A stretch of DNA of 64,000 nucleotides from contig NC_049994.1 of NCBI RefSeq assembly GCF_000003815.2, forward strand, positions 6,544,858 to 6,608,857, given 5' to 3'. This document shows, piece by piece, positions 21,001 through 29,030 of the stretch (its first letter is position 1; the number at the start of each line of letters is the position of its first letter). This DNA is from Branchiostoma floridae. Lineage: Eukaryota > Chordata > Leptocardii > Amphioxiformes > Branchiostomatidae. The notes beneath the pieces were generated by a model. It was given only the letters and a program-made list of their open reading frames with translations. It was not told the DNA's origin and did no database searches. The position numbers and the translations under genes are program-made.

Positions 21001-23182
21001 GTGCGCGTGAAAACTTGCGCGTGAAAAATCTGCGCGTGACAATATGCAAATTAGCTGATTCCCAAGGGATTCAAAAAATATTTGCAGTTTTAAACTTAAA
21101 AAGCTGAAACAAGATGGCACAGAATGGAATTAAGTATTGTATTGTTGCATTCTAGGGTACAAAATGTCGATCTGATTGATTTTCAAGTGATTTTCAAATG
21201 TTAAGTTTTCACGCGCAAAAAAGTTTGAAATCTGCGCGTGAAACAATCTGCTTCAAAAAAGATGAAATGAAGCTTCTAGAATGGAGAAAAGCCTCAAATT
21301 GTAACATTTTACAATATAAAACCTCATACACACACGTACAAGTAATTTTTCCATGTTATTTCTGTGCTATTAATGGGATTTTGGATTGTTCAAAATATGC
21401 AAATGAATCTATTCCCAAGGGATCTAAAAATCAGGATTTTTTCAAACCAAAAATTCTGGTTACATATGGGAAATTATATCATAGGATCAAATTTTTCTGC
21501 CTTAGAATTCCTTGCTGCACATTTTCTGACATATTTCAGGAACTTTATTTTTTCACGCGCAAATTTTTCACGCGCACGCGCAAATTCTCCACGCGCAGAA
21601 AACCCGTTCCCCCTGAATTCGGTCAGGGAGGTAAAATTTGACCCTTACAAAATTGTTGTTTTTCCCTGACTGGGGCTCAGAGACTGCTATGGTAATTTCA
21701 CAGTAATTTTATCTGTCAAAGTGGCCATCCCCTGACCTGTTATCTTGCAGTGCCTGGCTTGCACTAATTACATACAGGTCCAGTGGTACACCAGTGTTCC
21801 GGTATTTTGTACCTGTACCTAATTGATTGTACCAGTACTGTATTGGTACACTGTACTGGTACACAGCTCTACTAGTACATTTTGTTTTTGTACTACTTTT
21901 ACCTTCCGTCTGTACTACTTGTATATGTGGCACAGTTAATATAAGTTACAAACTTGAGTGCAGTGCCACATTGTCATTGTCTACATCCAAAACCAAATAA
22001 AAAAAAGAGAGATTACAAAGTACAAAATAATATCAGCTATCGCAGTTTTTGTTTACATCCGTTTTTTTTACGACTGGCATGCAATAGGCAGGCAAAATGA
22101 TTAGCATATGTCATTGGATAATCTGATTATTTGATATTCAGCTTAGAGAATCAACAAGTAAATCTTTTGTCGACAATCTGCCTTTTGTCTACCACTGCGT
22201 CACTTATTGTCGCACTCATATACAATATCTCAAATGAATTGCAATTGGACTCATTAAATAGGCATGAGTATAACATATGATACTCAGACATTTACTTTTT
22301 AGCCAGGCATGTGTCCAGGCATCATTTGGATGTGCCGTTCTAAAAATGATAAGAAATTTGACGCTCTACACACTAAGATTGAAATACAATAGGGCCCTGG
22401 GGGAAGATACCATGGAAAGCCTGAAATTCTGATTTTTGGAACCATTAATTATAATAAAATCCTAGCAAAAAGCCTGATGAAACTGTATTTGATGTCTGTT
22501 AGTGTTAATGATTCTAGTTTCTACCCCTGGACCATGATATTTGTGGGTTTGGAACTTTGGATGCAAGACAAGTCAGACAATTGTCAACTTGTACCATGGC
22601 TAGTCTGAATAAATTCAAGGAGGTTGAAAAGAGGTGGCAACATAAAATCTGCTGTTTATTTACCCAGTAACTGAAGATTTCGAGGTATATCTGGAAATCT
22701 GACTGCAACCAACTTGTCTGAAAATTGTAGACAATAGTTTCATTTTGTCCATGAAATCAACAGAATAGGAACTTGTCAAAACGTTTCAAAAGTGTTGGCA
22801 ATTTCCTTTTGTTTGTCCTTTTCACAACAACATGTCAAAGGTCAATAATAAGCAAGCAAACAGGCCAGGTCAGGCAAGTCCGGGCAAGCATGTGCGCATT
22901 TAGGAACAACAAAACCTGTAAAACATCTTCTCAGAACGAAAAAATACACACACACATTTGATTCACAACGCTTGCCAAACTAATTTTGCCTACCTTCATG
23001 GCGTACAACTTCTGGTTGTTCTTCTTTCGTGAAAGAAAGACCTTTCCAAACGCGCCCCGGCTGATCGGCTTCAAGATCTCAAAGTCGTCGATATTTGGGG
23101 CTTTCGGAACCTCCACTTTGGTCTCCTGCGAGTTGAAGACTCCAGGTGTGACAGGAACAACATTCTCCTTGTCTTCAGACAT
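8895..23182 (-). CDS. MASTL: Greatwall kinase MASTL, 10 coding exons
   Basis: Serine/threonine kinase of the AGC group that, in known animals, phosphorylates ENSA/ARPP19 to block PP2A-B55 and allow mitotic entry. Joined exons give 3,300 nt, 1,099 residues (human is about 880; the excess lies in the middle region). Visible landmarks: glycine loop GAFGKV at 43-48, lysine AMK at 63, helix-C Glu82, HRDIKPDN at 155-162, DFG at 175-177, then a long insert to about residue 940 that splits the kinase fold (the Greatwall hallmark), and GTPDYLAPE at 960-968. TP sites at 195, 208 and 941 (RTPKSVRR) match known activating positions. The C-tail ends in [13 protein letters not shown] with Ser1095 at the known tail-phosphosite position. 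The start ATG has A at -3 and an in-frame TAG 15 nt upstream. All introns are GT-AG. Head-to-head with the plus-strand gene at 23,670. Confidence 0.97.
9420..9610 (+). mobile_element. 3' end of a non-LTR retrotransposon (likely)
   Basis: In MASTL intron 9, antisense to the gene: a stretch ending TTGTTGAGCAATAAAATTTA, typical of short LINE 3' ends with a weak A-rich tail. No coding part is attached. Confidence 0.4.
9790..9891 (-). CDS. MASTL: MASTL coding exon 9 (residues 1014-1048)
   Basis: 102 nt with acceptor TTTACAG and donor GTAAAG, phase 1. Encodes [20 protein letters not shown] and the end of the C-lobe ([12 protein letters not shown]). Confidence 0.95.
10024..10450. mobile_element. 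TAGCCTGGG element with 9 bp TSD
   Basis: TIRs TAGCCTGGGTACCATCCG and CGGATGGTACCCAGGCTA; exact 9 bp TSD GTGTTGCAA on both sides (10,015-10,023 and 10,451-10,459). Lies in MASTL intron 8. 427 bp, no coding content. Confidence 0.85.
10547..10721. mobile_element. ACAGTAGAAGCC MITE, copy 1
   Basis: Ends ACAGTAGATGCCAGTTAATT and TTAAGCGGCTTCTACTG, with repeated TTGCAC / GTGCAA words inside. In MASTL intron 8. Copies at 19,443 and 19,827. Confidence 0.65.
11069..11182 (-). CDS. MASTL: MASTL coding exon 8 (residues 976-1014)
   Basis: 114 nt with acceptor GTTTCAG and donor GTGAGA, phase 1 on both sides. Encodes helix F and following: [20 protein letters not shown], with the structural Asp and Trp pair of the kinase C-lobe. 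Confidence 0.96.
11212..11842. repeat. Degenerate roughly 66 bp repeat, CCTGTTGCACACAGGAAATG
   Basis: Copies at about 11,240-11,300, 11,770-11,842, 13,671-13,730 and 13,738-13,800. Each has CCTGTTGCACACA(G)GAAATGATGATG, then GGTGTCCACCTGTACTGATG. The 1.8 kb element at 11,843 separates them. Confidence 0.6.
11843..13663. mobile_element. 1.8 kb TIR element, ACTCTCATGTCCCTAATAAAC
   Basis: TIRs CTACTCTCATGTCCCTAATA at the left and TATTAGGGACATGAGAGTA at the right. Just inside each end are repeats of AATAAACATACC / GGTACGTTTATT. It sits inside the 66 bp repeat array of MASTL intron 7 and contains a PIF-like MITE (12,550-12,916). No transposase frame is visible, so it is non-autonomous. Confidence 0.65.
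12550..12916. mobile_element. PIF/Harbinger-like MITE, copy 1
   Basis: TIRs begin GGCCACACCAATTTAATTTC and extend about 40 bp through TTGGTTCACGGATT. TSD TTA on both sides. Internal word AAAATTGTAAAATGGTTGGG. A 3 bp TWA duplication is characteristic of PIF/Harbinger. Confidence 0.8.
14168..14330 (-). CDS. MASTL: MASTL coding exon 7 (residues 922-976)
   Basis: 163 nt with acceptor AAATTGCAG and donor GTAGGA. Encodes the re-entry into the kinase fold: [18 protein letters not shown], then [17 protein letters not shown]. The APE motif and P+1 loop are intact, and Thr941 aligns with the conserved RTPKS site. Confidence 0.96.
14448..14700 (+). mobile_element. tRNA-derived SINE, second type
   Basis: In MASTL intron 6, antisense to the gene. 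A-box-like TGGCCGAGTG and B-box-like GAGTTTGATCCC, then a body with TGCTTAGCACTCAGC, TAGTGGCTTTCGC and AAGGGCTACAGAAATGGAG. It stops close to the exon 6 donor. Confidence 0.6.
14773..16872 (-). CDS. MASTL: MASTL coding exon 6, long middle region (residues 222-921)
   Basis: A single 2,100 nt exon, open throughout, acceptor TTTCTGTAG and donor GTATAC, phase 0 on both sides. It encodes almost all of the non-conserved middle region: Ser/Thr/Pro-rich, predicted disordered, with many SP/TP sites. [11 protein letters not shown] (about residues 627-637) matches a short block also present in vertebrate MASTL (KRNFELVDSSP). It contains two in-frame internal duplications (residues 500-611 and 790-834). 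One exon of this size among exons of 89-189 nt is what gives the protein its extra length. An antisense ORF over this exon is a shadow. Confidence 0.96.
17085..17471. mobile_element. hAT-like MITE with GGTACAGGT words, copy 2
   Basis: Same family as 8,434-8,839: TAGAGCTGTGTACC at one end and GGTACACAGCCCTA at the other, with the same middle (TTTGATCAATTATCTGTAAG). Located in MASTL intron 5. The flanking TSD is no longer clear. Confidence 0.75.
17520..17626 (-). CDS. MASTL: MASTL coding exon 5 (residues 186-221)
   Basis: 107 nt with acceptor TTGACCAG and donor GTAAGT. Encodes the start of the activation-segment insert: [12 protein letters not shown] and [12 protein letters not shown]. Thr195 and Thr208, each followed by Pro, align with human Thr194 and Thr207. 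Confidence 0.95.
17822..18194 (+). mobile_element. CAGGGCTCGAAA MITE, 5'-truncated, in MASTL intron 4
   Basis: Ends GGTGGCATTTTGAGCCCTG. It has the family middle (CAGTACATGGACCA) and many ACCTGCAC words. The right end is duplicated in tandem: GTGCAGGTAGACAC and the following roughly 80 bp occur twice. Confidence 0.7.
18338..18426 (-). CDS. MASTL: MASTL coding exon 4 (residues 156-186)
   Basis: 89 nt with acceptor TCTTGTAG and donor GTACAT. Encodes the catalytic loop DIKPDNML and the DFG motif (KLTDFGLSK). The position equivalent to human Glu167 (in NEGHIKL) is Asn here (NNGHIKL). Confidence 0.96.
19443..19592. mobile_element. ACAGTAGAAGCC MITE, copy 2
   Basis: In MASTL intron 3: starts ACAGTTTAACTGCACAGCC and ends TGGCTTCTACTAGTACTG. 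Shares TTCGTGCAATTATCC and AGAAGTGTGCG..ATCTGTTGTGCAAT with the other copies. Confidence 0.6.
19636..19775 (-). CDS. MASTL: MASTL coding exon 3 (residues 110-156)
   Basis: 140 nt with acceptor CACCCTAG and donor GTAAG, ending two bases into the Arg of HRD. Encodes the hinge ([14 protein letters not shown]), helix E and GHGIIH. The reading frame joins exon 4 to complete HRD. Confidence 0.96.
19827..20005. mobile_element. ACAGTAGAAGCC MITE, copy 3
   Basis: In MASTL intron 2: starts TAGAAGCCATTTAATTACAC and ends TTAACTGGCTTCTACTATAC. Same orientation as copy 2. Confidence 0.65.
20417..20554 (-). CDS. MASTL: MASTL coding exon 2 (residues 64-109)
   Basis: 138 nt, phase 0 on both sides, acceptor ATCCTGCAG and donor GTAAGG. 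Encodes helix C and the hinge approach: [20 protein letters not shown], with Glu82 pairing with Lys63. Its acceptor and first ten codons are repeated twice more just upstream in intron 1 (see the 123 bp tandem array), but only this copy continues into the kinase sequence. Confidence 0.96.
20525..20893 (-). repeat. Three 123 bp tandem units over the MASTL exon 2 acceptor
   Basis: Units start at 20,525, 20,648 and 20,771, exactly 123 bp apart. Each holds the exon 2 acceptor AG and its first ten codons on the minus strand (copy 1 = real exon, [10 protein letters not shown]; copy 2 [10 protein letters not shown]; copy 3 [10 protein letters not shown]) plus a SINE-like piece (GAGGTCCTGAGTTCCATACC, then CCGTGCCCCAGACGTTGTGC). 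After unit 3 the SINE core GCCCTTGGGAAAGGCACTTT continues. Confidence 0.85.
20894..20940 (+). mobile_element. SINE core fragment after the 123 bp array
   Basis: CTTGGGAAAGGCACTTTACATGACCTTTCTCACTT is the same core as in the tRNA-derived SINEs at 35.7 and 49.7 kb, so a SINE took part in forming the array. Confidence 0.55.
20968..21626. mobile_element. TIR element with GCGCGTGAAAA word arrays
   Basis: Left end CTGAATTGGGATGGGGTTTT and right end AACCCGTTCCCCCTGAATTC are inverted partners. Inside the left end GCGCGTGAAA(AA) occurs four times in a row; inside the right end its complement TTCACGCGC is repeated, and single copies lie between. In MASTL intron 1. No transposase frame. Confidence 0.7.
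22994..23182 (-). CDS. MASTL: MASTL coding exon 1 (residues 1-63)
   Basis: 189 nt, starting at the ATG and ending AAG before donor GTAGGC, phase 0. Encodes an acidic leader and the first N-lobe strands: [18 protein letters not shown], ending on the catalytic lysine in YAMK. The residues around the glycine loop ([10 protein letters not shown]) are the same as I recall for vertebrate MASTL. Confidence 0.96.
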
Positions 23183-23669
23183 CGTGTGAACGCTCTAGAA
23201 AGATCTTAACGCAGCAAAAAGGTGGACACAGTTGTCTTTGTCTCACTTTCCGCCATCTTTAACATTTTGAAATACGCGCCCAAAGCATGCTGGTTCAGAC
23301 TATTCCATTATTTCAAGATAGGGATAGATATCTTCTATAAAAAAGTGATTGAGTGGAATAAAGAATGATCATTGATACAGAAATAAGTCCAACATGATAT
23401 TATTTTGATGATTGAAACTTGCTAGACTAGTTATGATTTCGATGAGTCGCTATATTTGAAAATACCCCGTTGTTATCACTGGGAAGGTCCAAGAAAGATA
23501 AACCTTAATTGACCAATCAATACCCAGTATTTGCTCACATGACTCGGGTCATGACCGCAACCATCTGGGCTCCTTGATGAAAAGTGAAAGTGATCAACAC
23601 AAGAACATAATGCCATCGATCGCCGAGAAAGCGCCTCGCCGTCAGCTAGAGCGCTAGCTAGCTGTCGCG
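23183..23669. promoter_or_regulatory. Divergent promoter region, MASTL and plus-strand gene
   Basis: 487 bp between the two start codons. On the MASTL side, minus-strand AAGATGGCGG at 23,250-23,259 resembles a YY1 site, often found just after the start of transcription. Next to it, 23,266-23,284 holds TTTGAA (the CHR word of cell-cycle genes) three bases from CGCGCCCAAA, an E2F-like site. A CCAAT box lies at 23,513-23,517. No TATA box is evident next to either start. MASTL is a G2/M gene in known animals, so CHR/E2F control is plausible. The functional reading is inference. Confidence 0.5.
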
Positions 23670-23870
23670 ATGGCGGACTCAACCGCGAGGCCCGCCGTAC
23701 CGACGCTCGAGATCACCGAGGCGACTGGCAAGGCGGACGGGGACCCCGAGCCGTATGTGCCGAACGGAGCGGCTGCGAGTGCCGGTGAGGGCGGGGCGCA
23801 GCTTGCACCGCCCTGCACGGGGAGCCCTACGGGGGAGGGGCCGCGGCCGAGGCGGAGCAGTCTGAAAAAG
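23670..23870 (+). CDS. First coding exon of an unrecognised gene
   Basis: 201 nt, 67 codons, from an ATG in good context (G at -3, G at +4) to a strong donor AAAAAG/GTAAGG, phase 0. It sits in a GC-rich island about 250 bp long in otherwise AT-rich DNA. The peptide starts MADSTARPAVPTLEITEATG, is rich in Gly, Ala, Pro and Glu, and ends in a basic RPRRSSLKK stretch with a PKA-like RRSS site. It looks like a disordered N-terminus and does not identify the family. If the next exon begins V-x-F, the junction would form a PP1-docking motif; I could not find that exon. Continuation past the donor (the longer reading to 23,942) is unlikely. Confidence 0.6.
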
Positions 23871-24405
23871 GTAAGGATGAGGATGCTGCACACGTTTAAC
23901 AAAGTACATCACTTCCAACAAAACCATCTCAAGTTGTATTAGATTTTGGTAATCATAAAATGATAATTTCGCTGTCAGGGCGCACACACGCACTATCTTA
24001 TCTAACGGTAGACTAGGGAAAAGAGATCCGTCTATAGTATAGGAGGATGATGCTGAACACGTACCCCGTTACCACCAGTGCTATTTATATCCCATCCCGA
24101 TCCACCACGCCAATCACTCACGTGGTGAGGTAACCACCTTGGGGCCGCCTTTCAGCGTCTCCAAACTCAAGCGCTTTTTTCCATGGCAGAACATCGCGAT
24201 CCCCTATCCCTAAAGGATATTAGCTATTACTTTCACAGTGTATAGATTATCCAGGCGCCAGTTGGACAGATAGAAATTAACCCCGCATTCGTCAGCGTGG
24301 ATGTTTTGAAATGATCATTTTGAATTCGTAATAGGAAGAAGACCTGGTGCGTGCATTCATGTAGAAATGTGACATTTACGCATCACTGTCACATTCACAA
24401 TAAGA

Positions 24406-25370
24406 AAATGATAGCTGAATGTTGGGATTTTTTTTCATAGACTCATGTTTTCTAAAAAAAATTGAAATGATACAAAATGTTCCACTTCGTTGACATTTGA
24501 ATACAGGTGGTTCTTCAACAAATGATTTTCGGATTCATCAATCCCAGGTGTCAAAATGATTTTTCATTATAGATTGTGCAGTGATTTGTGCTGAATGTTG
24601 GGGTTTTTATTCATAGGCACACTTTTAGATTCTATTGTCTCATGTTTTCTAAAAAAAAACGGAAAGGACACAGAATGTTCTAGTTTGTTGACATTTGAAT
24701 ACAGGTGGTTCTTCAACAAATGATTTTCGGATTCAGCAATCTCAGGTGTCAAAATGATTTTTCATCATACATCGTGCAGTGATTTGCAGCTCAGCAATTT
24801 TACATGTCATTTGAAAGAGATCCCATATCTTCTTTTGACACTTTATGCTTTCTTTCTTATATATTTTTTTAGATGTTGATATTGATCATCAGATATATGA
24901 TATGAAAAATTGCTGGAAGTGTATTTTGTAGTATGTTATAAATTGGAAGTGTCAAAATGATTTTTCATCATAAATCGTGCAGTGATTTGCTGCTCAGCAA
25001 TTTTACATGTCATATGAAAGAGCTCCCATATCTTCTTTTGACACTTTATCCTTTTTTTACTTATATTTCTTTTTAATGTTGATATTGATCATCAGATATT
25101 TGATATCAAAAATTGCTGAAACTAGAATTGGTAGTGTCTTATAAATGGGAAGTGTCAAAATGATTTTTCATCATAGATTGTGTAGTGATTTGCAGATCAG
25201 CAATTTTGCATGTCATTTGAAAGAGTTTCCTGCCTTCTTTTGACACTTTATGTTTTTTTTTTTGGTAATTTTTGATTCTGTTGATATTGACTATATCACT
25301 ATATCAGATATTTGATGTAGAAAATTGCTGGAACTAAAATTGGTAGTGTCTTATGAAAAGGAAGTGACCT
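24406..25370. repeat. Tandem array, five roughly 180-200 bp units of two types
   Basis: All units share GTGTCAAAATGATTTTTCAT followed by a TGCAGTGATTTG block. Units 1-2 (24,406-24,770) have CATGTTTTCTAAAAAAA and TACAGGTGGTTCTTCAACAA. Units 3-5 (24,771-25,370) have CAGCAATTTTACATGTCAT, TCTTCTTTTGACACTTTAT and GTTGATATTGA. In the first intron of the plus-strand gene, if it extends this far. Confidence 0.75.
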
Positions 25371-25565
25371 TACTGTGTCACTAGGGTGACCTTGGAATGG
25401 AAGCCTGTCTGAATGAATGGACTCTGGTGACAAATGGCAGGAAGGGGCGAGTTGATTACTTGGTAATAGAAAGGGGTTTAAGATGAAAGTGAAAGTGGAT
25501 GAAGGAAAGGGGCATCCTAAGGGCCCTTTCACTCAGTAGGTGAAGCAGGAAATGAAAAGGTTTGT

Positions 25566-25773
25566 AACGCTAGTTCACCTTTATCCACAGGGGAACCAAT
25601 ATCCGTTCTTTTCTAAACAGTATTTTGGCACATCAAGCCAATGGGTGGTAGTTTTAAACTGCAATATACTGAGAATATTTGAAACCAACGTCCATTAACG
25701 TGATATCCCCAAATACCCTGTACTATAAAGCCACGGATATAGGTAACCCAACGGATAAAGGTGAACTAGCATT
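25566..25773. mobile_element. AACGCTAGTTCACC palindromic MITE, copy 1
   Basis: Ends AACGCTAGTTCACCTTTATC and GATAAAGGTGAACTAGCATT, next to CCGTT/AACGGATA inner words and a centre with TTTTAAACTGCAAT and TTTGAAAC. Confidence 0.75.
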
Positions 25774-26121
25774 ATGTCCCAGAAGCCTCCTGTGGCTGCA
25801 TTAGCGGCCAAAGTTGGGTCAATGATTTTTCATCTTAAGATAGATTTGGAGACCTTCATATTAGAAATAGTGTCACGTAATTTTTTGATTTAATAAAGAC
25901 AGAGGAGTTTGACAGTTACATTCCCCAGAACCACATTTTCCACCCCCTTTAATTCCCTACATTTAGGCCCAAATAAGGTTATGAACTCCACCAATCATAT
26001 TAGTCAGCTTGCTTGCTGGAACATCTCTGGCTGGCAAACTCCAGAAAAAAAAATCCCATTTTGGCTAATTTCCATTCGGTCAAGGGGGATGTAACTGTTA
26101 AACTCCTATCTTTATTCAACA

Positions 26122-27206
26122 GTAACCATGGAAACCTTGGGAGGGGTAACCATGGAAACCTTGGGAGGGGTAACCATGGAAACCTTGGGAGGGGCAACCT
26201 TGGAAACCTTGGGATGGTTACCAATAACTTACCATGGAAACCTTGGGAGGGACAACCATGGAATCTTTGGGAGGGACAGCCATGGAAACCTTGGGCAGGG
26301 CAACCCTGGAAACCTTGGGAGGGGCAACCATGGAAACCTTGGGAGGGGCAACCATGGAAACCTTGGGAGGGGCAACCATGGAAACCTCAAGGGAGGGGCA
26401 ACCATGGAAACCATGGGAGGGGCAACCATGGAAACCTTGGGAGGGGCAACCATGGAAACCTCAAGGGAGGGGCAACCATGGAAACCTTGGGAGGGGCAAC
26501 CATGGAAACCTCAAGGGAGGGGCAACCATGGAAACCTTGGGAGGGGCAACCATGGAAACCTCAAGGGAGGGGCAACCTTGGAAACCTCAAGGGAGGGGCA
26601 ACCTTGGAAACCTCGGGAGGGGCAACCATGGAAACCTTTGGAGGAGCAACCTTGGAAACCTTTGGAGGGGCAACCTCGGAAACCTTGGGAGGGGCAACCA
26701 TGAAAACCTCGGGAGGGGCAACCATGGAAACCTTGGGAGGGATAACAATGGAAACCTTGGGAGGGGCAACCATGGAAACCTTGGGAGGGATAACCATGGA
26801 AACCTTTGGAGGTATAACCATGGAAACCTTGGGAGGGATAACCATGGAAACCTTGGGAGGGATAACCATGGAAACCTCGGGAGGGGTAACCATGGAAATC
26901 TTGGGAGAAGTAACCATGGAAATCTTGGGAGAGGTGTCCACAGAATGCTTGGGAGGGGCAACCATGGAAACCTGAGGAGGGGCAACTTTGAAAACCTGGG
27001 GACAGGTTACCATATAGAAAGCTTGTTGTTACCAAGGATACCTGGAGAGGGGAAACCTTGGTAACGGGGAATTAAGGGTTACCGTAGAAAGCTTGGGTGG
27101 AGTTACCATGGAAACCATGTGATGGAAACCTGGTTAGAGAATACCATGGACACCTGGGGAGGGTCAACCTTGTAAATCTGATGAGATATGACCGTGGAAA
27201 CCATGG
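26122..27206. repeat. 24 bp minisatellite (CAACCATGGAAACCTTGGGA GGGG)
   Basis: About 35 units of 24 bp, with some 26 bp variants containing CTCAAGGGAG. Units are regular to about 26,990 and decayed after that. All six frames stay open over most of the array, because 24 is a multiple of 3 and the unit has no stop in any frame. The predicted peptides are 8-residue repeats (GNHGNLGR; GQPWKPWE; GATMETLG). No splice or start context supports translation; I call it non-coding. Confidence 0.9.
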
Positions 27207-27252
27207 AAGAGATAAATTACAAAGCAGAAGAGGGGATACCACTGGAGCCTAT

Positions 27253-27455
27253 AACGCTAGTTCACCTTTATCTGCGGGGTAACCTATATCCGATTCCGTT
27301 CTCAAAACTGGGTATTAATTAGGGCTATCGTGCCGACAAAATGTGTTCAAACTGCTATATTACAATTTGAAACAACGGTCCGTCGACTTGATATCCCTAA
27401 ATGCACTGTTCAGAAAAACAATGGGTTACACCATTGATAAAGGCAAACAAGCGTT
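27253..27455. mobile_element. AACGCTAGTTCACC palindromic MITE, copy 2
   Basis: Left end intact (AACGCTAGTTCACCTTTATC), right end diverged (GATAAAGGCAAACAAGCGTT). It abuts the 24 bp minisatellite. Confidence 0.7.
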
Positions 27456-27867
27456 GTCTCCAAACTCAATACAAGTCAGAGAGTCAGAAAAACTTTTACA
27501 TGATAAGATAGCTCAGATGCAAAGTCTTAGAAAGGGTGATACTAGCTAGTTTTCCTAAGACAAAAACAGTACTAAGTACTTCCTTCATCTTTTATCATAA
27601 TGGTGCCATTTCTTGCGGGAAATCAAATGATAACGTTTTGTTAATCTGCAAAAGATGGACAGGAAGTGATTGTGGAAGGGAGGTTTGTACTTATCAAAGT
27701 TGAACAGTGCTTCCTTTCACAGGAAGATGCCAGCTTTCAGACAGGCTTCTGTTTAAGTAAGACTGCTCAACGTTGCACGTTTCTTAATGAACTCAACAAG
27801 AGCATCAATATCTACATTACAGGTTTATATACTACTCATCTGAGCATACTTTAAAGTAGAAGTATGT

Positions 27868-28071
27868 TTTTCGTTGCATAATGATGAAAGCTACAAACGT
27901 AGTGTTGCGCAAACTGATATCTTCTACTAGTAACGATCTGTAGTTATTAAGAATTAAATTTTTTTAATTAGATGAAAACAAACATTTTCTAATTACTACA
28001 TCTATCATTAGTAGATATCAGTTTGCGCAACACTACATTTGTAGCTTTCATCATTATGCAACGAAAAACGA
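27868..28071. mobile_element. Foldback MITE, roughly 60 bp arms
   Basis: Left arm TTTTTCGTTGCATAATGATG..GTTGCGCAAACTGATATC is repeated inverted at 28,012-28,071 (GATATCAGTTTGCGCAACAC..GCAACGAAAAA). The spacer is AT-rich. Confidence 0.75.
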
Positions 28072-28736
28072 AGTTTCATTACAGTGGTATGTACCAAAGT
28101 GCTGTATTTTGTCATAGAAAAAAATAATATCAGAGCCAATAAAAATGATGACGTCATCAATTTGGCCCCCCAAAAAATCAGATTTAGAATTCTGTAATGC
28201 CCATCTATCAACATTCGTTACGGCTCCATTCTTTCTTAATTCATTAATAAGAAAACATTTGAAGGTCAAAATGCCAATTTAGCCAACCGATTTACCTTAA
28301 GTGTACAAATGTAGTTGTCTCAGAATAGAATTATTGTACCATACTGATATATGTTGTATCAAGGCAATGGAGAATTGAAGATACTGTATAATTTTGCCTT
28401 GCATACTAGCCATGAAATTGATGAAGGAGGAGGAGAATGGTTTTCTGGTTCCCTTTGAAAAATGATGCATTGTTGAAAGTATAAAAGAAAGCCTAGTTTG
28501 GTCTTTAGCTGCAAGCTGTATTATTGTCTCTGGAAGGTACTGCCTGAATCCAAATCCCATGGATTGATATGTCAAGCATGAGGAATATCCAGCTATATAG
28601 AAAAGAATTGGTAATACTATCTGTATTTCTTGGAGCGGAGGCAAGCTCTTAAGAAATCTTTGAATGTGTCTTTGTAGTTATCTGCTGACAAATTGGTCTT
28701 GTTCAAGTTGTTGAGATATGGTAATGCCTGTGTTAA

Positions 28737-29030
28737 GGCCACACCAATTTCATTTGTCGTTTCTTGGATTTTTGCCGGAAAAAATTGGGTCGGTCGGTCG
28801 AAAAAAAAAATTGTTAAAAAAAGTCCAAAGTTTGAAAAAAAAAGTTAAACGACCATCAATAGGCTTGTACAGCTACTGGAATTTGAGGCCCATAGTTGAT
28901 TTGAGATAGGAAAGGCAGTGAAATTTTGTCAGAATGAGGTGTGGCCATCAATTTGAAAAGTTTTTTTTCTTTTTCAAATAAAAAAAAGGGTCGGGAAATC
29001 CGAGAAACAACAAATAAAATTGGTGTGGGC
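28737..29030. mobile_element. PIF/Harbinger-like MITE, diverged copy 5
   Basis: TIRs GGCCACACCAATTTCATTTG and its inverted partner, TSD TAA. A second subfamily, with TCGTTTCTTGG in place of TTCTTGGTTCACGG. Confidence 0.7.

Noticed and set aside
23871-23942. Extension of the 23,670 exon to the stop at 23,940
   Set aside because: A strong GTAAGG donor at 23,871 and a change to AT-rich sequence make splicing far more likely.
26013-27064. Long open frames (up to 320 codons) on both strands
   Set aside because: They are by-products of a 24 bp minisatellite with no stop in any frame. Six overlapping frames cannot all be genes, and there is no start or splice context.
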